From Pseudopyrenochaeta lycopersici (taxonomy: Eukaryota; Ascomycota; Dothideomycetes; Pleosporales; Pseudopyrenochaetaceae): a stretch of DNA of 64,000 bases. Positions 1 through 11,547 of the stretch are shown one piece after another; the stretch's first letter is position 1, and every line of letters starts with the position of its first letter. The notes below the pieces were generated by a model. It had not been told where the DNA came from. It saw only the letters and a program-made list of their open reading frames with translations, and did no database searches. The translations under genes were made by a program, and so were the position numbers. Where the stretch lies: the NCBI GenBank assembly GCA_003313425.1, contig NHZP01000052.1, forward strand, positions 186,001 to 250,000. Reading direction: 5' to 3'.

Positions 1-1952
1 GGATCCTTCTTCTCGGAAGCTGAGGGTTTTGACCATTGGAGCTGGTCTCTCTGGCATCCAGTTAGCATATAAGATCCAGAAGCATACTGAGAACGTAGAA
101 CATGTCATCTATGAAAAGAATGCAAACATCGGGGGCACCTGGTTGGAAAACAGATATCCTGGTAGGGGCGCTAAAATATTACGATCACTTCAATTAGCTA
201 AAGTTTGGCAGGATGCGCCTGCGACATTCCTTCTCATGCTTACACTCTTAACTTTGCTCTTAATCCAGACTGGCCTCGCTTCTTCTCATACGCTCCAGAT
301 ATCCAGAAGTATCTCGAGAAAGTGGTAGAGGTGTTTGATCTCCGCAAGTATATGACCTTCAATACTGAAGTTATTCGCGCAGAGTGGCAAGACGATAGCG
401 GAAAATGGAAGGTCACGCTACGACAGAAGACGGGAGACGGCAGTAGCAGAGAATTCGAAGACGAATGCGACCTCTTACTCTACGCGACAGGTATCTTGAA
501 CAACTACAAGTGGCCGGCGATTAAGGGCATCAATAGCTTCAAGGGCCGGATCGTCCATACAGCAACATGGCCAGAAGACTACCAGGAACAAGAATGGGCT
601 AAAGACCGCATTGCTGTTATTGGTTCAGGGGCGTCTTCTATTCAAACAGTGCCCAAAATGCAACCGCACGTCAAGCACATGGATGTTTTCGTTCGCACAG
701 GTGTTTGGTTTGTTCAAATTGCGAACAACTTTGGCCAGAACAAAGAATATAGCCAGGAGGAAAGAGACGAGTTTCGAGCCGACCCAAGGAAGTTACTAGC
801 ACATGCAAAGGACATTGAGGGACAAGTCAATGGTCTTTGGGGTGCGTTCTATTCCGGGAGCGAGGGGCAAAAGGCTGCACAAGATATGTTCAGAGAGCGG
901 ATGAAGGAGTTCATCAAGGACCAGAGATTGCTTGATGGGTTCACACCGAAGTTTGAAGTTGGATGTGCGTCACTTCCTTTATACATTTGATTTTGCGAGC
1001 TACTGACCAGCACTCAGGTCGTCGTATCACACCTGGAGATCCATACATGGAGGCAATCCAAAAGGAAAACGTCGACGTACATTTCACAGCCGTCGACGAG
1101 ATTACAGAGAAGGGCGTCATTGGCAACGACGGTCTCGAACACGAAGTTGACACCATCGTCTGCGCAACTGGCTTCGACGTCACATACCGACCGCGGTTCC
1201 CAGTCATCGGCAGGAACGGGGTTGACTTGTATGAGAAATGGAAGACTGAGCCTGAATCCTACCTTGGCCTGGGATGCCCGGATATGCCGAATTGGATCAT
1301 GTTCGTTGGACCTACATGGTACGCACTTCCAAAGTTTTGAAATGATCTTCAAAAAAAAAAAACTTCCCCTGCTGTACTCAAAGATTCATGACTGACGAAG
1401 AAACGCAGGCCCGTAGAAAATGGCTCCGTAACTGGCCCTCTCCTAGGCGTTGCCGATTACTCTATTCAGATCATCAAGAAGATGCAGCGCGAACACATCA
1501 AATCCTGGGTCCCCCGCCAAGACATCACCGACCGCTTCAACGAACACGCCCAAGAATGGATCAAGCACACCGTCTGGAAAGGCTCGTGCAGGTCATGGTA
1601 CAAGAACAACGACACTGGCCGCGTCAACGCCGTGTGGCCGGGCTCCAGCAACCACTACTCGGAACTGATTGCAACGCCGCGGTACGAGGATTTCCATATC
1701 GAGTACCAGCACAAGAATCCCTGGGCGCACTTGGGCATGGGGTACGCAGTGTGTAACAAGAACTTTCCCAACTCGGATGTCTCGCCGTACTTGGCGCTGG
1801 AGAATATCGATCCGAAGTGGCTCAAGGCGATTGGGTACGAGGGGCCTGCGCTCGAGGTGGAGAAGGCGAGGGAGCAGAAGGAGGAGCCGGCGGTGAAGAG
1901 AACGGCGGCTGATGCAGGGATTGAGGGACTCACGTTGACACAGAATGAGTGA
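1..1952 (+). CDS. Baeyer-Villiger-type flavin monooxygenase, 5' partial
   Basis: Oxidises ketones or related substrates with FAD, NADPH and O2; soluble, substrate unknown. Exons 1-161, 212-964, 1018-1318 and 1409-1952 join in frame through GT-AG introns to about 585 residues. The reading frame is open to base 2, so the true start lies left of the window. Visible motifs are the FAD Rossmann loop GAGLSG near the start, [12 protein letters not shown] across the first splice, the Baeyer-Villiger fingerprint [12 protein letters not shown], a second dinucleotide loop GSGASS, and CRRITPGD across the second splice. CATGFD precedes the C-terminal lobe. The third intron contains a 10-A run. The protein resembles fungal steroid/cyclopentadecanone monooxygenase-like enzymes, but no substrate can be assigned. 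It is convergent with the next gene. Confidence 0.9.
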
Positions 1953-2396
1953 GGTATGTTCCAGTCTTGTTTGTCCTTGTTTATCGTTTTGCTCTGTACA
2001 CGATGTTGATTACTTATGTATCAGTGTCCATGTCTGGATGCACTTCAAAAATGAAGGCGTTATATTGAATCAAGTTCTGACTGACACATTGTAGGTCTCC
2101 AAGAAGTCGCCTGTAAATCTTGTCCGAAAGTAGAATGTAGAAGTTCAGGTCAATAGAAATATTCATCAGCTGCAATCGGAGAGTACTATGCAATCATTAC
2201 AGCTGGGAAATTTCTGATGTGTATTAATTTCTACATTTCAGCATGTACATGAAAGGGTATTGAGACATGGCACCAGACGCCAACTCCAGCGAATACTGCA
2301 CAATATTTTGGCTGCCGGACAAACCACCAGGTTCCTAAACGCCGTCTGCATGTTTTACCGTGTTGATCTTAGACTCCAAAAATGACGCGTTGACGA
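1953..2396. other. intergenic, convergent 3' ends
   Basis: This spacer lies between two convergent genes. It presumably holds both 3' UTRs. I see no gene, repeat or RNA in it. Confidence 0.6.
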
Positions 2397-4385
2397 CTAC
2401 TGATAAAACCGCCATTTAACCTCTGCACACTCCCAATCCTTGACAGCTTTGGCCACTCTGTCGACCAACCAGCCGCTAACCCATTTCTCTACTCCGCCGT
2501 CACCTTCGGTCTGCTTGCCTAGTCGAAGCACTTTGCCGAGATGACACTCGCCATCGCCCTTCTTTGAGTAACGCCATTGCAGGCAATCTGCTGTGTCTTC
2601 GCAGGCTTTTTGACATCGCTCGGGCGTGTCGCCTGCATCCTTGAAGGTTTCAGCAAGCTTATCCCAGTCGATTGCCTGGTCTTTGTCGTCTCTCTTGCGT
2701 CGCTCGGTTGAAGAGTGGGCGTCTTCGCTATCCGAGTCCTCAGAATCAGCAACCTGGAAATCTAGCGACTCTTTTTGGCTGGTCGCTTGCTGTACCTTTT
2801 GCTTAGCTTTCTCTTTTTGCTTCTCTTCTTCCTCCTTTTTCTTTTCCTCTTCCTCCTTTTGCTTCTTCTCTTGGTCTTCAATTTCTCCTTGTTGGGCCTT
2901 CCTGCTCCGCTCTGCTTCTTCTTTCATCTGTTGCTGGCGTCCCTGGGGCGCGGATATCATGGTGTCCTGGCTCAGATTGTCCCAGCTCTCCTTCTTAGCC
3001 TCCATGTGCGGCTCGACATGCTCGTGAAATGCGTCGCGGAACAAATATGGCTTGTCCCAGCCGTGTTTAGAAGTCCAGTTCCTCTCTTGGTTCCACATGT
3101 CGGTGAGGTCGTCGCCGTTGATATGATGCCACGAGACGGCGGGAACACACCAGTGTTTCTTAGTGTAGTCGAGCGTACTAGGCTGCTCGCCCTGGAGGAG
3201 GGGCCATGAGGAGTAGAATTCAACATGTGCGTCGTTGAGAGCCATGGCAAGGAGCAAATCGCCACAGCATTCCTTGCCAACTTGTGCCTCCCACTTGGTC
3301 GCATATAGTTCGTCGTAGGATTTTGAGTAGCGTCGCAGGGCGCCTTGCGATAAGAGAATGCCGGATCCTCGCTGTGCGAGTTGGACACTGTTCATAAAGG
3401 CAGGGGCGCCGCTGTAGTAGGGAATGCGGTAATCCAGCCTGTTGATCCACTGCAAGAGGTTGGTCCAGCTGAGACTCGTGTCTGCCTCGATGAAGATGTA
3501 AAACTTGGCGTGGCGATTGAGGTTAAAGGCCTTGTACACCATGGGCAGGAACTTCCACTTGTCCAGGTCTTTTGTCCGCTTGGGGTCTGGCTTGTGCTCT
3601 GCATCGGCGTGTATGATCTGATACTCGTGGAACTCGTCGTGTGTGCGTTTGGCCTCGCTGCCAATTGACTCGAGTGCATTATGTATGGGGATACCTTCGA
3701 TTTCGCCGACGTGGTCGCTGAAGATGGCGAAGTTGGGGACACAGGAGAGCAGACCGAGGAGGTGGGTAGACAGTTTGTCGACTTCGGCCTTGGAGGTCCT
3801 GAGGACGACCATGACGTGGGGTGCGCCGCGAACATCCTTGCAGAACTTCTCCACGGCAGGCGCAGGAGGTTCTGGGTCGTCAATGGGGGGCGGGCTTGTT
3901 GCATTCACTGCGGTTGGATCGGGCATGGCTGCTGTAAGGAGCGTCGTAGGAAGGGGCGTCGTAGGTGGAAGCGTCGCGCTTGCCTTCTTCTTCCGGCCTG
4001 TCTTCACTCGGGTTCTCGTCTTCTTCTTGTCGTCCCAGCGCCCGCCGTCCTCGTCATGCCCGGGCGGGCGGGTTTCCAGCGGCCCGGGCGCTGTCGTCTG
4101 CTTCTTGCCGCCCTTTTTGGTCGGGTCATCCCATCTGTGATCGTCGTCATCGGCTGGCCGTGGGCCGTGTGTTGTGTGTGCAGGCGCTGTCGCTGTCGCG
4201 TGTGTCGACTCGAGCACCGGCGCAGGAATTATGGGGGCGCTGTGCACATTCTTGTGGTCATAGTGGTCGATGATGGGCAGCGCAGGCTGGCCGAGTCGCG
4301 ACGGGAGGCCATACGTCCAAAAGAAGCTGATGAGCGAAAAGGAGAGTACAACAAGGGCAAGGCGGGAGGGAGTGAGGAACGGCAT
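2397..4385 (-). CDS. type II membrane glycosyltransferase (GT31-like) with C-terminal Cys-rich module
   Basis: Single exon, 662 residues, ATG at 4385. Probably a Golgi type II membrane enzyme that glycosylates proteins or polysaccharides. Residues about 7-26 form a signal anchor. A Pro/Thr/Lys-rich stem follows to about residue 170. The globular domain contains VMVVLRTSKAEVDKL, a DxD-like metal site in FIFIEADTSLSWTNLLQWI, and GSGILLSQGALRRYS, as in fungal GT31-annotated proteins. Residues about 485-535 are an extremely Glu/Lys/Gln-rich predicted coiled coil. The last about 85 residues carry CQKACEDTADCLQW and further cysteines, resembling a PAN/apple-type module (inference). Long plus-strand ORFs opposite this gene are shadows of its biased codons. 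Donor and acceptor sugars are unknown. Confidence 0.8.
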   Translation of the reverse strand: MPFLTPSRLALVVLSFSLISFFWTYGLPSRLGQPALPIIDHYDHKNVHSAPIIPAPVLESTHATATAPAHTTHGPRPADDDDHRWDDPTKKGGKKQTTAPGPLETRPPGHDEDGGRWDDKKKTRTRVKTGRKKKASATLPPTTPLPTTLLTAAMPDPTAVNATSPPPIDDPEPPAPAVEKFCKDVRGAPHVMVVLRTSKAEVDKLSTHLLGLLSCVPNFAIFSDHVGEIEGIPIHNALESIGSEAKRTHDEFHEYQIIHADAEHKPDPKRTKDLDKWKFLPMVYKAFNLNRHAKFYIFIEADTSLSWTNLLQWINRLDYRIPYYSGAPAFMNSVQLAQRGSGILLSQGALRRYSKSYDELYATKWEAQVGKECCGDLLLAMALNDAHVEFYSSWPLLQGEQPSTLDYTKKHWCVPAVSWHHINGDDLTDMWNQERNWTSKHGWDKPYLFRDAFHEHVEPHMEAKKESWDNLSQDTMISAPQGRQQQMKEEAERSRKAQQGEIEDQEKKQKEEEEKKKEEEEKQKEKAKQKVQQATSQKESLDFQVADSEDSDSEDAHSSTERRKRDDKDQAIDWDKLAETFKDAGDTPERCQKACEDTADCLQWRYSKKGDGECHLGKVLRLGKQTEGDGGVEKWVSGWLVDRVAKAVKDWECAEVKWRFYQ

Positions 4386-5009
4386 GGTAGCGGCGGTGGG
4401 CTGCGGTCGATGGCCACACTTGGGCGGCTACTCGGCTGTAGCTGGAATATCACAAAAGGGCGACAAACATGGTCAAGCCCCAATTGATCGCTTCATGGCC
4501 GTCGTGGACTCGCCGAAGGTGCGAATGGGGCGCCTGGCGAAAGTTGGGGGCACCGAAGGATGCATGAGGCGGTGCCGCTTTCCGTTCTTGGCTGTGGCGC
4601 TCGGTCTGGAAGGCGCGCTCTCCAGCCCAGCCACAGTCCCCATGAGACACAACATGGCGACTGCAGATGGTGTAGATGCAGCAGATGAGCTTGTTCGCAA
4701 TGTCCTGAGAGCCTGTCAAGAGGTGGAAAAGAAAGCACGAGCGCAGAATGCAACGGTTTCAAGACAGAGGCGCTCGACTTGGCAGAGAGCTTGCGCGGCG
4801 CTCCACTTTGTCCAAGCATTCCATCCCCACACAGCAATCGGCTCTATTAATGGGGGCAGGAGCATGCGTTTCCACTTCCTTGTCGCATACTTCATCATTC
4901 TGTGCACGTAGACGCCTTCAAGGCTCTTGCATTAACTAATCTAGGGTATCCAAACGTCTATAAAACTTGCCATGCTCCCATGCTTAAGCCCTGCGCTTCC
5001 CAAAGCCCG
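4386..5009. other. intergenic, upstream region of the glycosyltransferase
   Basis: It lies between the start of the glycosyltransferase and the stop of the next minus-strand gene, so it should contain the glycosyltransferase promoter. Several overlapping short ORFs on both strands look like chance. I recognise no gene or repeat. Confidence 0.5.
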
Positions 5010-6068
5010 TCATTCCCACCGAATCCCCTCGGCCATCCACAGTTTCATGACCCAACATGCAACCACCAAGTCCCTCCTCGACGCATCTTTCGGTGCCATA
5101 TCCGTCATCTCCAGCACCTTCCCATTCGCACTTGCCCCCGAGCCCCTTCGTGAGAAAAGCCGATCAACGGATCCCCATCCCTTCTCCTCTCTTGCAATTA
5201 CTGTGCCCTCGGCATCTTCCCACACGCCCTTCTTGACAGCGAATAACAGCCGCTTGTCGCACTCTTCTAGGCTTCTGCGACTCATTCGGTGGCCCTGTGC
5301 GTCCACCTCCAAGTTCTTCGACGCTCGCTGATTGGGCTTGGTTACATGCCAGATCCTCGTCCACTGGCCACCCCACAGTGACTTGCCAGACGAAACCTGC
5401 ACACTGCCAGGTAACGTGTTCGGCTGTTTGCCGTTCATCTCAAACGGCGTCATTGTATATGCAGTGTTCTCATCGTCGTACCGTATTCGCGGCCCACGCC
5501 CAGCTTGGGTTGCAGGCACCGAACATGATCGCGTCTCATGCGGATGCAACCGCCTAATGTTCAGCTTCGACGGCTTCCCAGATCGATCGAATTCTTGCTG
5601 AACTTGGTAGCGGGGTAGATTGCTAGTCTTGCTTGTATAGATAAAAGGCCCCTGTAATCGGAACGCTCTCGCGTGCTCGTCCAGTGCCGTGTACTCATGT
5701 TGGAGAGCAGCGACGTAGTTTGATTCCAGGGCCCGCGACTCTCGCACTGTAGACCACGGATCAAAGTTATACCTTGGGAATGTGTTGGCTGATATTAACG
5801 GGCGTCGCGTCGGTTGGGCCACAGTCGGGGGCGCAACTTGTGACGTCGAAGAACGACCTAGGCTGGGACGGCTGATACTCGAGAATGTACTCGACGGAGA
5901 GATGGCATCATCGGATGAATTATAGTCGCTCATACTGGTTACACTTCCCCTCGTCAGTGCGTCGAACGGATCCTCCTCTTCTGCGTATGACCTGCACATG
6001 GTCATTCTATCGTCCGGTACTCCTTGCTCGCATTCATCCGCCAGCGGAGAGTAGCGTGTTGTATTCAT
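5010..6068 (-). CDS. uncharacterised fungal protein, 352 aa
   Basis: Single exon with ATG at 6068. I do not recognise a named family. The first about 100 residues are Ser/Asp-rich and probably disordered (MSDYNSSDDAISPSST). The middle is basic with several aromatic and Tyr-rich blocks, for example GPFIYTSKTSNLPRYQVQQ. The compact C-terminus ends DLVVACWVMKLWMAEGIRWE and is probably the conserved core. There is no signal peptide or clear membrane segment, so it is likely intracellular. The long frame, normal composition and clean ATG support a real gene; function is unknown. Confidence 0.7.
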   Translation of the reverse strand: MNTTRYSPLADECEQGVPDDRMTMCRSYAEEEDPFDALTRGSVTSMSDYNSSDDAISPSSTFSSISRPSLGRSSTSQVAPPTVAQPTRRPLISANTFPRYNFDPWSTVRESRALESNYVAALQHEYTALDEHARAFRLQGPFIYTSKTSNLPRYQVQQEFDRSGKPSKLNIRRLHPHETRSCSVPATQAGRGPRIRYDDENTAYTMTPFEMNGKQPNTLPGSVQVSSGKSLWGGQWTRIWHVTKPNQRASKNLEVDAQGHRMSRRSLEECDKRLLFAVKKGVWEDAEGTVIAREEKGWGSVDRLFSRRGSGASANGKVLEMTDMAPKDASRRDLVVACWVMKLWMAEGIRWE

Positions 6069-6544
6069 GATTATCGTAAAATAAAAGTCATTAGCCTAAG
6101 GTTTTGGTACTTCTGGGCCTCAGCTACACTATATGAGCCTCGCAGCGTTGTGGCCTGTGTGCGCGTTTGGTATGCATCAGCTCCATAAGTCATCATTTGT
6201 TGAGACCTTGACCTGTTGCGCATTGTTGCACGAATGGCAGTTGCAGGCAGCTTGTTTCCGGATCTATGCAGAGACCAGGGAGCGGATTGGGCTGATACAA
6301 GGAGCCTTCATGGGTGTGGCGCCCACCACCATCAGTAAGCGTATGATTAAGCGCAGATCACGAGCACATCGAATGAACAGAACATGTTGCTTCATGTAGC
6401 AAGAGGTTTCATTGCTCTCCTTTCTCAATCCGACAGACCTCTTATAGAAAGTCTGATAGAAGAATGTGATTAACAAACCGAGATATTTCCTAAGCCCACC
6501 ATCATGGCCATACATATCACGGCTACAATTTTGTACTCTTTCTA
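6069..6544. other. intergenic, promoter side of the 352-aa gene
   Basis: Contains the presumed promoter of the minus-strand gene starting at 6068. Only short incidental ORFs are present; nothing recognisable. Confidence 0.5.
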
Positions 6545-7680
6545 TCCCTTCTTCTCCGCATCTTCCCCGTCGAGGTTTCCCAGTCCGGATGAGTCCCCAT
6601 GTGCTTTACCCGCTGTCCTATTGATAGCTGACTGCTCCACCCACCGCATAATATTCTCGTACACATTCCCATCAGCCATGCATGCCCAATGCGCTACATA
6701 AACTTGCATCGGAGGAGTCCCATGCATCCGTCAATGCAATGGCTTCTAGAAGAATCTCATCTAGAAGATCAGTAACAAGCGTGTGGATCGTGTCAAGTTG
6801 TGACGCTGACAGATACGGTGCTTCATCCGTGCTCCTGGTTTCGACGACTGACAAAGCGCCGATGGAACGAGGATTTACATTGTAGGACAGGGGAGCGAGG
6901 AAAGGTTTGTAAGTGCTGCAATTGGCTGTGATGAAGTTGTGTTTGGCAAATAGGATGCTCTATCAACCAATCCTCTGAGGCCCAGGTACTCAATGTACGC
7001 TCTCGACGCGGAGTGAATGAGCATCACATGCTTGTTCCGCGCTACAGAAAGATCTCGGTCCAATTTTCGGATCGCCTGCCACGTTTCGAGGATGAGGCGG
7101 TAGGCGCAGTCACTGTGCGCAGTCACTGTAGACTGAGAGCTAGACGTTGGGAGCGGCAAACTGTCCCACTAGTTTCTGAGCAAAGCATCAAGTGATTCTT
7201 GACGGCACATCAATCTCCTTTCCCAGTTGTAGTAAATCGAACTGCTTGAGCAAGTGTCATCTCAATTGCTGCCACAGCATGTAATTTTCCCCTTCGAACG
7301 TCGTGCCTCCGCACAGGCCCGGATGATATCAGGCAATCCAGACAGGGCTATGTATCCGTGCCCGCCACAGTTTCTAAGCATATTCGGCGCCATCTGCAGA
7401 TTCAGAGGTGGTCCATGTTTCCAAACCAGTTGTGAGGGCTTGCAAGGATGGTAGTACAGTGTCATCGCCCTGACTTTGCATCTGTCGCACACGATTATAT
7501 TGATTTTCACAGTCTTCTTGGGCATGAAAAGTATGGCATAGCGCTTCGCAATAAGAGTCAAGAGGCGGGACTGCTGATGTTTGCACTGTATGATAGCTAT
7601 CTCGCCTCTCAGGATCAATTAATCTATCTTGCGGTTCGCAGCGAAAATTACTACAGACAACTAAGCTCGCATTAACATGG
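6545..7680 (-). pseudogene. decayed C-terminal half of a peroxisomal acyl-CoA oxidase
   Basis: Read on the minus strand, pieces of the acyl-CoA oxidase C-terminal half occur in family order but in shifting frames. They are QQSRLLTLIAKRYAILF (about 7585-7535), then LPSLQALTTGLETWTT (about 7455-7405) in another frame, LRNCGGHGYIALSGLPDI (about 7380-7325) back in the first, and TTFEGENYMLWQQL (about 7306-7265) in a third. Further on are SASRAYIEYLGL (about 7010-6980), LTDAWDSSDASLCSALGM (about 6735-6680) and DGNVYENIMRWVEQSA (about 6670-6620). The CGGHGY, EGEN and DAWD-SD-SALG blocks are hallmarks of the family. No splice pattern restores one frame and stops intervene, so this is a relic. I found no N-terminal FAD-binding half upstream. 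When intact the enzyme catalyses the first step of peroxisomal beta-oxidation. Confidence 0.8.
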
Positions 7681-9398
7681 ATATATTTGGGCGTGATCCA
7701 CGCGAAGAGATCCTATCTCTAAGGCAAGCTATACCCATTTCTAAGCCCGACTTCTATCGGGTTTTGTGAGACGTATATGAATAGCAGCCAGGGAGTTTGT
7801 TAGTGCCGTAAGTGCCGAATTTGTGATGTGCTCAGTGCACTTGAACGGAGCTGGTCGCTTGCGCATTGTATGTTCACTGTTACAGAATTAAAGCAGATTG
7901 TGGTGAACTCCTAGAAAACATACCCTCCCAAGATCAAGTATGTCAGCTGGAAATTTTGGAAGTGAGATGATGCTCGAGCCTTCCGCATCAAGTCCGTCTA
8001 GCGGTTCCTGGGCAATTGTGAATGCTCTGCCATTGCGACTCGCTTGTTCTGGGAAATAAAAACCAGTATCTCTGAAAGCTTGTACCAAAGGCGATATTTT
8101 CTGTCCTCTTTATATTGACAAGCTCTGTTCCTTGACTTCCCTTCGCTGCCAAAACAGATAACGTTCCTTACCTGTTTAACCAGCTCTCATGTGGGTCTTG
8201 CTGCAGCATAGCAAGCTGGCTCTACTCCTGTAGCTAAGTTCCCTCTGCACCTGCCCTTGAGGCTCCTTATCTGAAACTCTATCTCTTCTCTGTATGCACT
8301 CCATTTCCATCCAGGGTTGCCTTCTCTGTTACGAGGTCTTTCTCACAGACATTTTGCCTCTATTTGTCGAGTTGTGTTTGGAAGACCATACGCAACGCCT
8401 CAAGTATCTCGCTCATTGATTAGGAAAGCCTCTGAACGTGTATCATTGTATCGTCTAGTCCGATGACTTCCCATGCGGATAGCGGCAACAATACCAATTC
8501 AATTGCCAAGGTACTTCGAGTAACCCTAACCCAAAAAAAGTCCCAGGTTTGAAGCCCTACCCAGATTCGCCGCGAACGTCTGATCTCGAGAATCGAGAAC
8601 CAGGAAAAAGGACCGATACAGGTATCAGAAAGTGATGAAGGAGTGCCAAGCCAGTTTAGGAAAGTCCTTCGCAGCTTGCCGATAAATGCCGAATTACCTT
8701 CGCTTGTGTCGCTCAAGATTCCACGTCACTAATTACTACCAATTCCTATCGTTTTCTCGGTCATATCGTCCGCCCGACGTTCTAACCCGATTGCCTACCA
8801 CGACTACGCGCAATGACGACGCTCTCTCACTGAAACGCTAGTCGCTTACACGTAATCAACTTGGTAGCCATACGGAAAACATGGGACCAGAAGATCCACC
8901 TCAGGCATCGTACGACCCTTGCGAGTTCGAAATCTTATCAACGCTCCAAAACACTTGCTTGCCATTTAGATCTCGCCTACTGCCATTGGCTCAAAATTCG
9001 GGTCGTTCCTAGCTTTGTCCTGTGCATGCGGCAGGCTTCGAAGTATATACAAGATGGGGCACCTAAACGGAGCAACCCTTGTCTGCAAAATCTACATCCC
9101 ATCATGGTGACGCATTTGTTTATTGAGTTTCTGTTTGCTTGATCGCGCCTCCATGGCCTCGTTCCATTGATTCGTCCATCTGTTTCCACCTCCCTCGAAA
9201 AGTGCCTGCATGTGGATTATCTGCAGTAGACCCCGTCCTGGAGCAGCGGGATCCATGAATAAGCCATCAGTCACTTTGAGATCATGACATGCCTTGATTT
9301 TGCTACTATTTGTACAAGTGCATGGGCTGTTTCTTGGGGCTTTCAAAACAGCCAGTTTCTTGTCTCCACTTGGTTTTTTCAAACTTTAGTATTTAACA
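7681..9398. other. intergenic; no intact gene
   Basis: About 1.7 kb without a convincing ORF. Minus-strand ORFs at 7888-8088 and 8420-8716 have no recognisable motif and no acyl-CoA oxidase N-terminal similarity. The right end should contain the promoter of the molybdoenzyme gene. Confidence 0.5.
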
Positions 9399-11547
9399 AT
9401 GGCGCCTGCTGAACCCAACGCAAAGCCATTCCAGTTGATCGGGGATGCACCCTTCTTCCCTGAGGAGCGAAAAGGATGGAAGGGCTATATTGAGTGGGAA
9501 GGATACCCAGAAAAAAAGCGGGAGGCTGCGAAGATCCTCGCGCAATATGATTTCCCGGTCGTCAGTACAATATCAATCGCAGCAATCCCTAGGCCTGACC
9601 AAAAATGAACTAGCCACCAGAGTTTCAACTTGCACCACTACCTGATACCAATCCGATTCTTGAGGGTGTACGCTGGAAGTATGTTTCTAGGCTGTGTCAA
9701 ATCTCTAGTCAACCGCGGGTTAATTAACTGTCTAGATACTATCACTATGCACTCGGGTCGACCTTGCGTGACCTTCCAGAAATATCCTGGGAGCATGTCT
9801 TGAAAGAGAAGAGTGAGGATATGATCCATGTTCTGCAGTTCCCGTACAATGGCGAACCGCCAAGAGTGAGTAAGCATGCTCCAAATGCTTAGCCACCTGC
9901 TGATCGATGAATAGAAACGCTTAGTTGAAGCACGTACCACTTTCATCATCACGTCTCCTCAGCTAATTCGAATAGACCGAGATCACCTCCAACAAAGATC
10001 ATTTTGTTCGTAATCATGGCGGGGTTCCCGAGATTGATCCCAACGAGTACTACTTCGAAGTTGAAGGCCTGGTTAACAATCCCAGAAAGATCACCTTGAA
10101 GGAACTTCAAGATGAGAGCATTTTCCCACGTATACAAACGACAGTAACACTGCAGTGCAGCGGTACCCGACGTATTGAGCAGATTCACGATTATCCAGGT
10201 GATGGCGATGAGCTTATCAATGCTCCATGGGGTGAAGGTGCTATCGGAACTGCACGCTATGTGGGCGTTAGCTTGAAGAAGGTTATCAAGTATTGTGGTG
10301 GACTAAAGGAAGATGGGAAACACATCGAAATGTTTGGTGCTGACACTTATTTCAAGAAGGGTCAGGTCTACAACTACGCGGTCTCGGTACCCACCCGGAA
10401 GATGAAGCTCAATGAAGTTATTCTTGCCTGGGAGATGAACGGAGAAACATTACCATCTATTCACGGCGCACCTCTCCGTGCCGTCGTCATGGGCTACATT
10501 GGAGCCAGGAGCACCAAGTGGCTTACCCGGATCAATGTCATTGCGGACCCCAGCATGGCACCTGTTCAAATGAAGGAGTATATCTATTACACTCCGCAGA
10601 TGGGGAAACAGAATGTCACTTATAGCAATGGCTTCAGTATCCAGACGATGCCTGTTTCCAGCGCCATCATGACACCTGTCGATAAGGATGTGATTGTTCA
10701 TGATGGAAAGATTAAATTGACCGGCTGCGCCTACAGTGGTAGTGGGTGGCCGGAACGGGTCGAAGTGAGCAATGATGGAGGTGGTGTGTGGTATGAGGTG
10801 CCGCATGACCAGATGAGCACGAAATACTTTCATGCTTGGCGCACCTGGGAATTTGAGATTCCAGTCGACGCAGAGGGGTGGCTGTAAGTTCTGATCATGC
10901 CCGTTGAAATTTTATGATACTAAAAATGCCTAGCGAGTTTTGCGTACGATGTTGGGATGATGCATTGAATGTAAGTCCAACTAGCCATTCCTTTCGCGAC
11001 TTGTCCACGTATTGGTATATCGCGAGATCATCCATACGGATGAGCTGAGCCCTAGTCGGTCTATGATGATCCTGCAAGGCGACAAATTCTCCGGCTTCTG
11101 GAAGAAATTCGGTACTAACATTGCCGGTAGACGCAACCTACGTTTGTGCGAAGTGCATGGTGAGCACTGACCCCTGATGCCCATATTTAAATGCGCTAAC
11201 CATGTGTAGGAACTGGGATCTCCATGTAACCTCCTCATGCCAGTAAGTAACCGTGCATCACGGCACTTGAATAGCGTAAAGAGCTTGTGGCTAACGTTAT
11301 TCCTGTAGTCGTGTCAAACTGTATGAAGACCCTGAAATCTGGTGGTCTTTTGTGGATGTGAGTTAACCGACTTGATAGGTACAGCGTCAACACAACCAAG
11401 CCAATGACAGCTAAGCGACTCAAGCAGTTGGACGCTGCGGGGGCTTCACTTTTACCGCTCACTAGGCCTCTACCGTTCGATCTTGAGACAAACGAAGAGT
11501 TTCTGGCGGAGATGAAGAAGCGCCAAGGCCGCGATCCGGTGGAGTGA
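9399..11547 (+). CDS. sulfite oxidase-type molybdopterin oxidoreductase
   Basis: Molybdopterin enzyme of the sulfite oxidase/assimilatory nitrate reductase fold without heme or FAD domains; likely oxidises sulfite or a related oxyanion. My model has ten exons: 9399-9560, 9623-9678, 9736-9865, 9915-9929, 9976-10883, 10934-10970, 11131-11159, 11210-11242, 11309-11320 and 11379-11547. They total 516 residues in one frame. Landmarks are KGWKGYIEWEGYPEKK, FPYNGEPP, VRNHGGVPEID, the molybdenum-ligand Cys in TLQCSGTRRIEQ (about residue 182), INAPWGEGAIGTARY, IHGAPLR, WPERVEVSNDGG and the dimerisation-domain end NWDLHVTSSCHRVKLYSVN. Exons 4 and 9 are only 15 and 12 nt. The intron after exon 4 needs a GC donor (GAA|GCACGT); otherwise there is a 1-nt frameshift. 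Plus-strand neighbours look unrelated. Confidence 0.85.

Noticed and set aside
3681..4911. Plus-strand ORFs (268 and 213 codons) opposite the GT31-like gene
   Set aside because: They mirror the biased codons of the real gene, overlap each other in different frames and have Cys/Arg-rich compositions without motifs.
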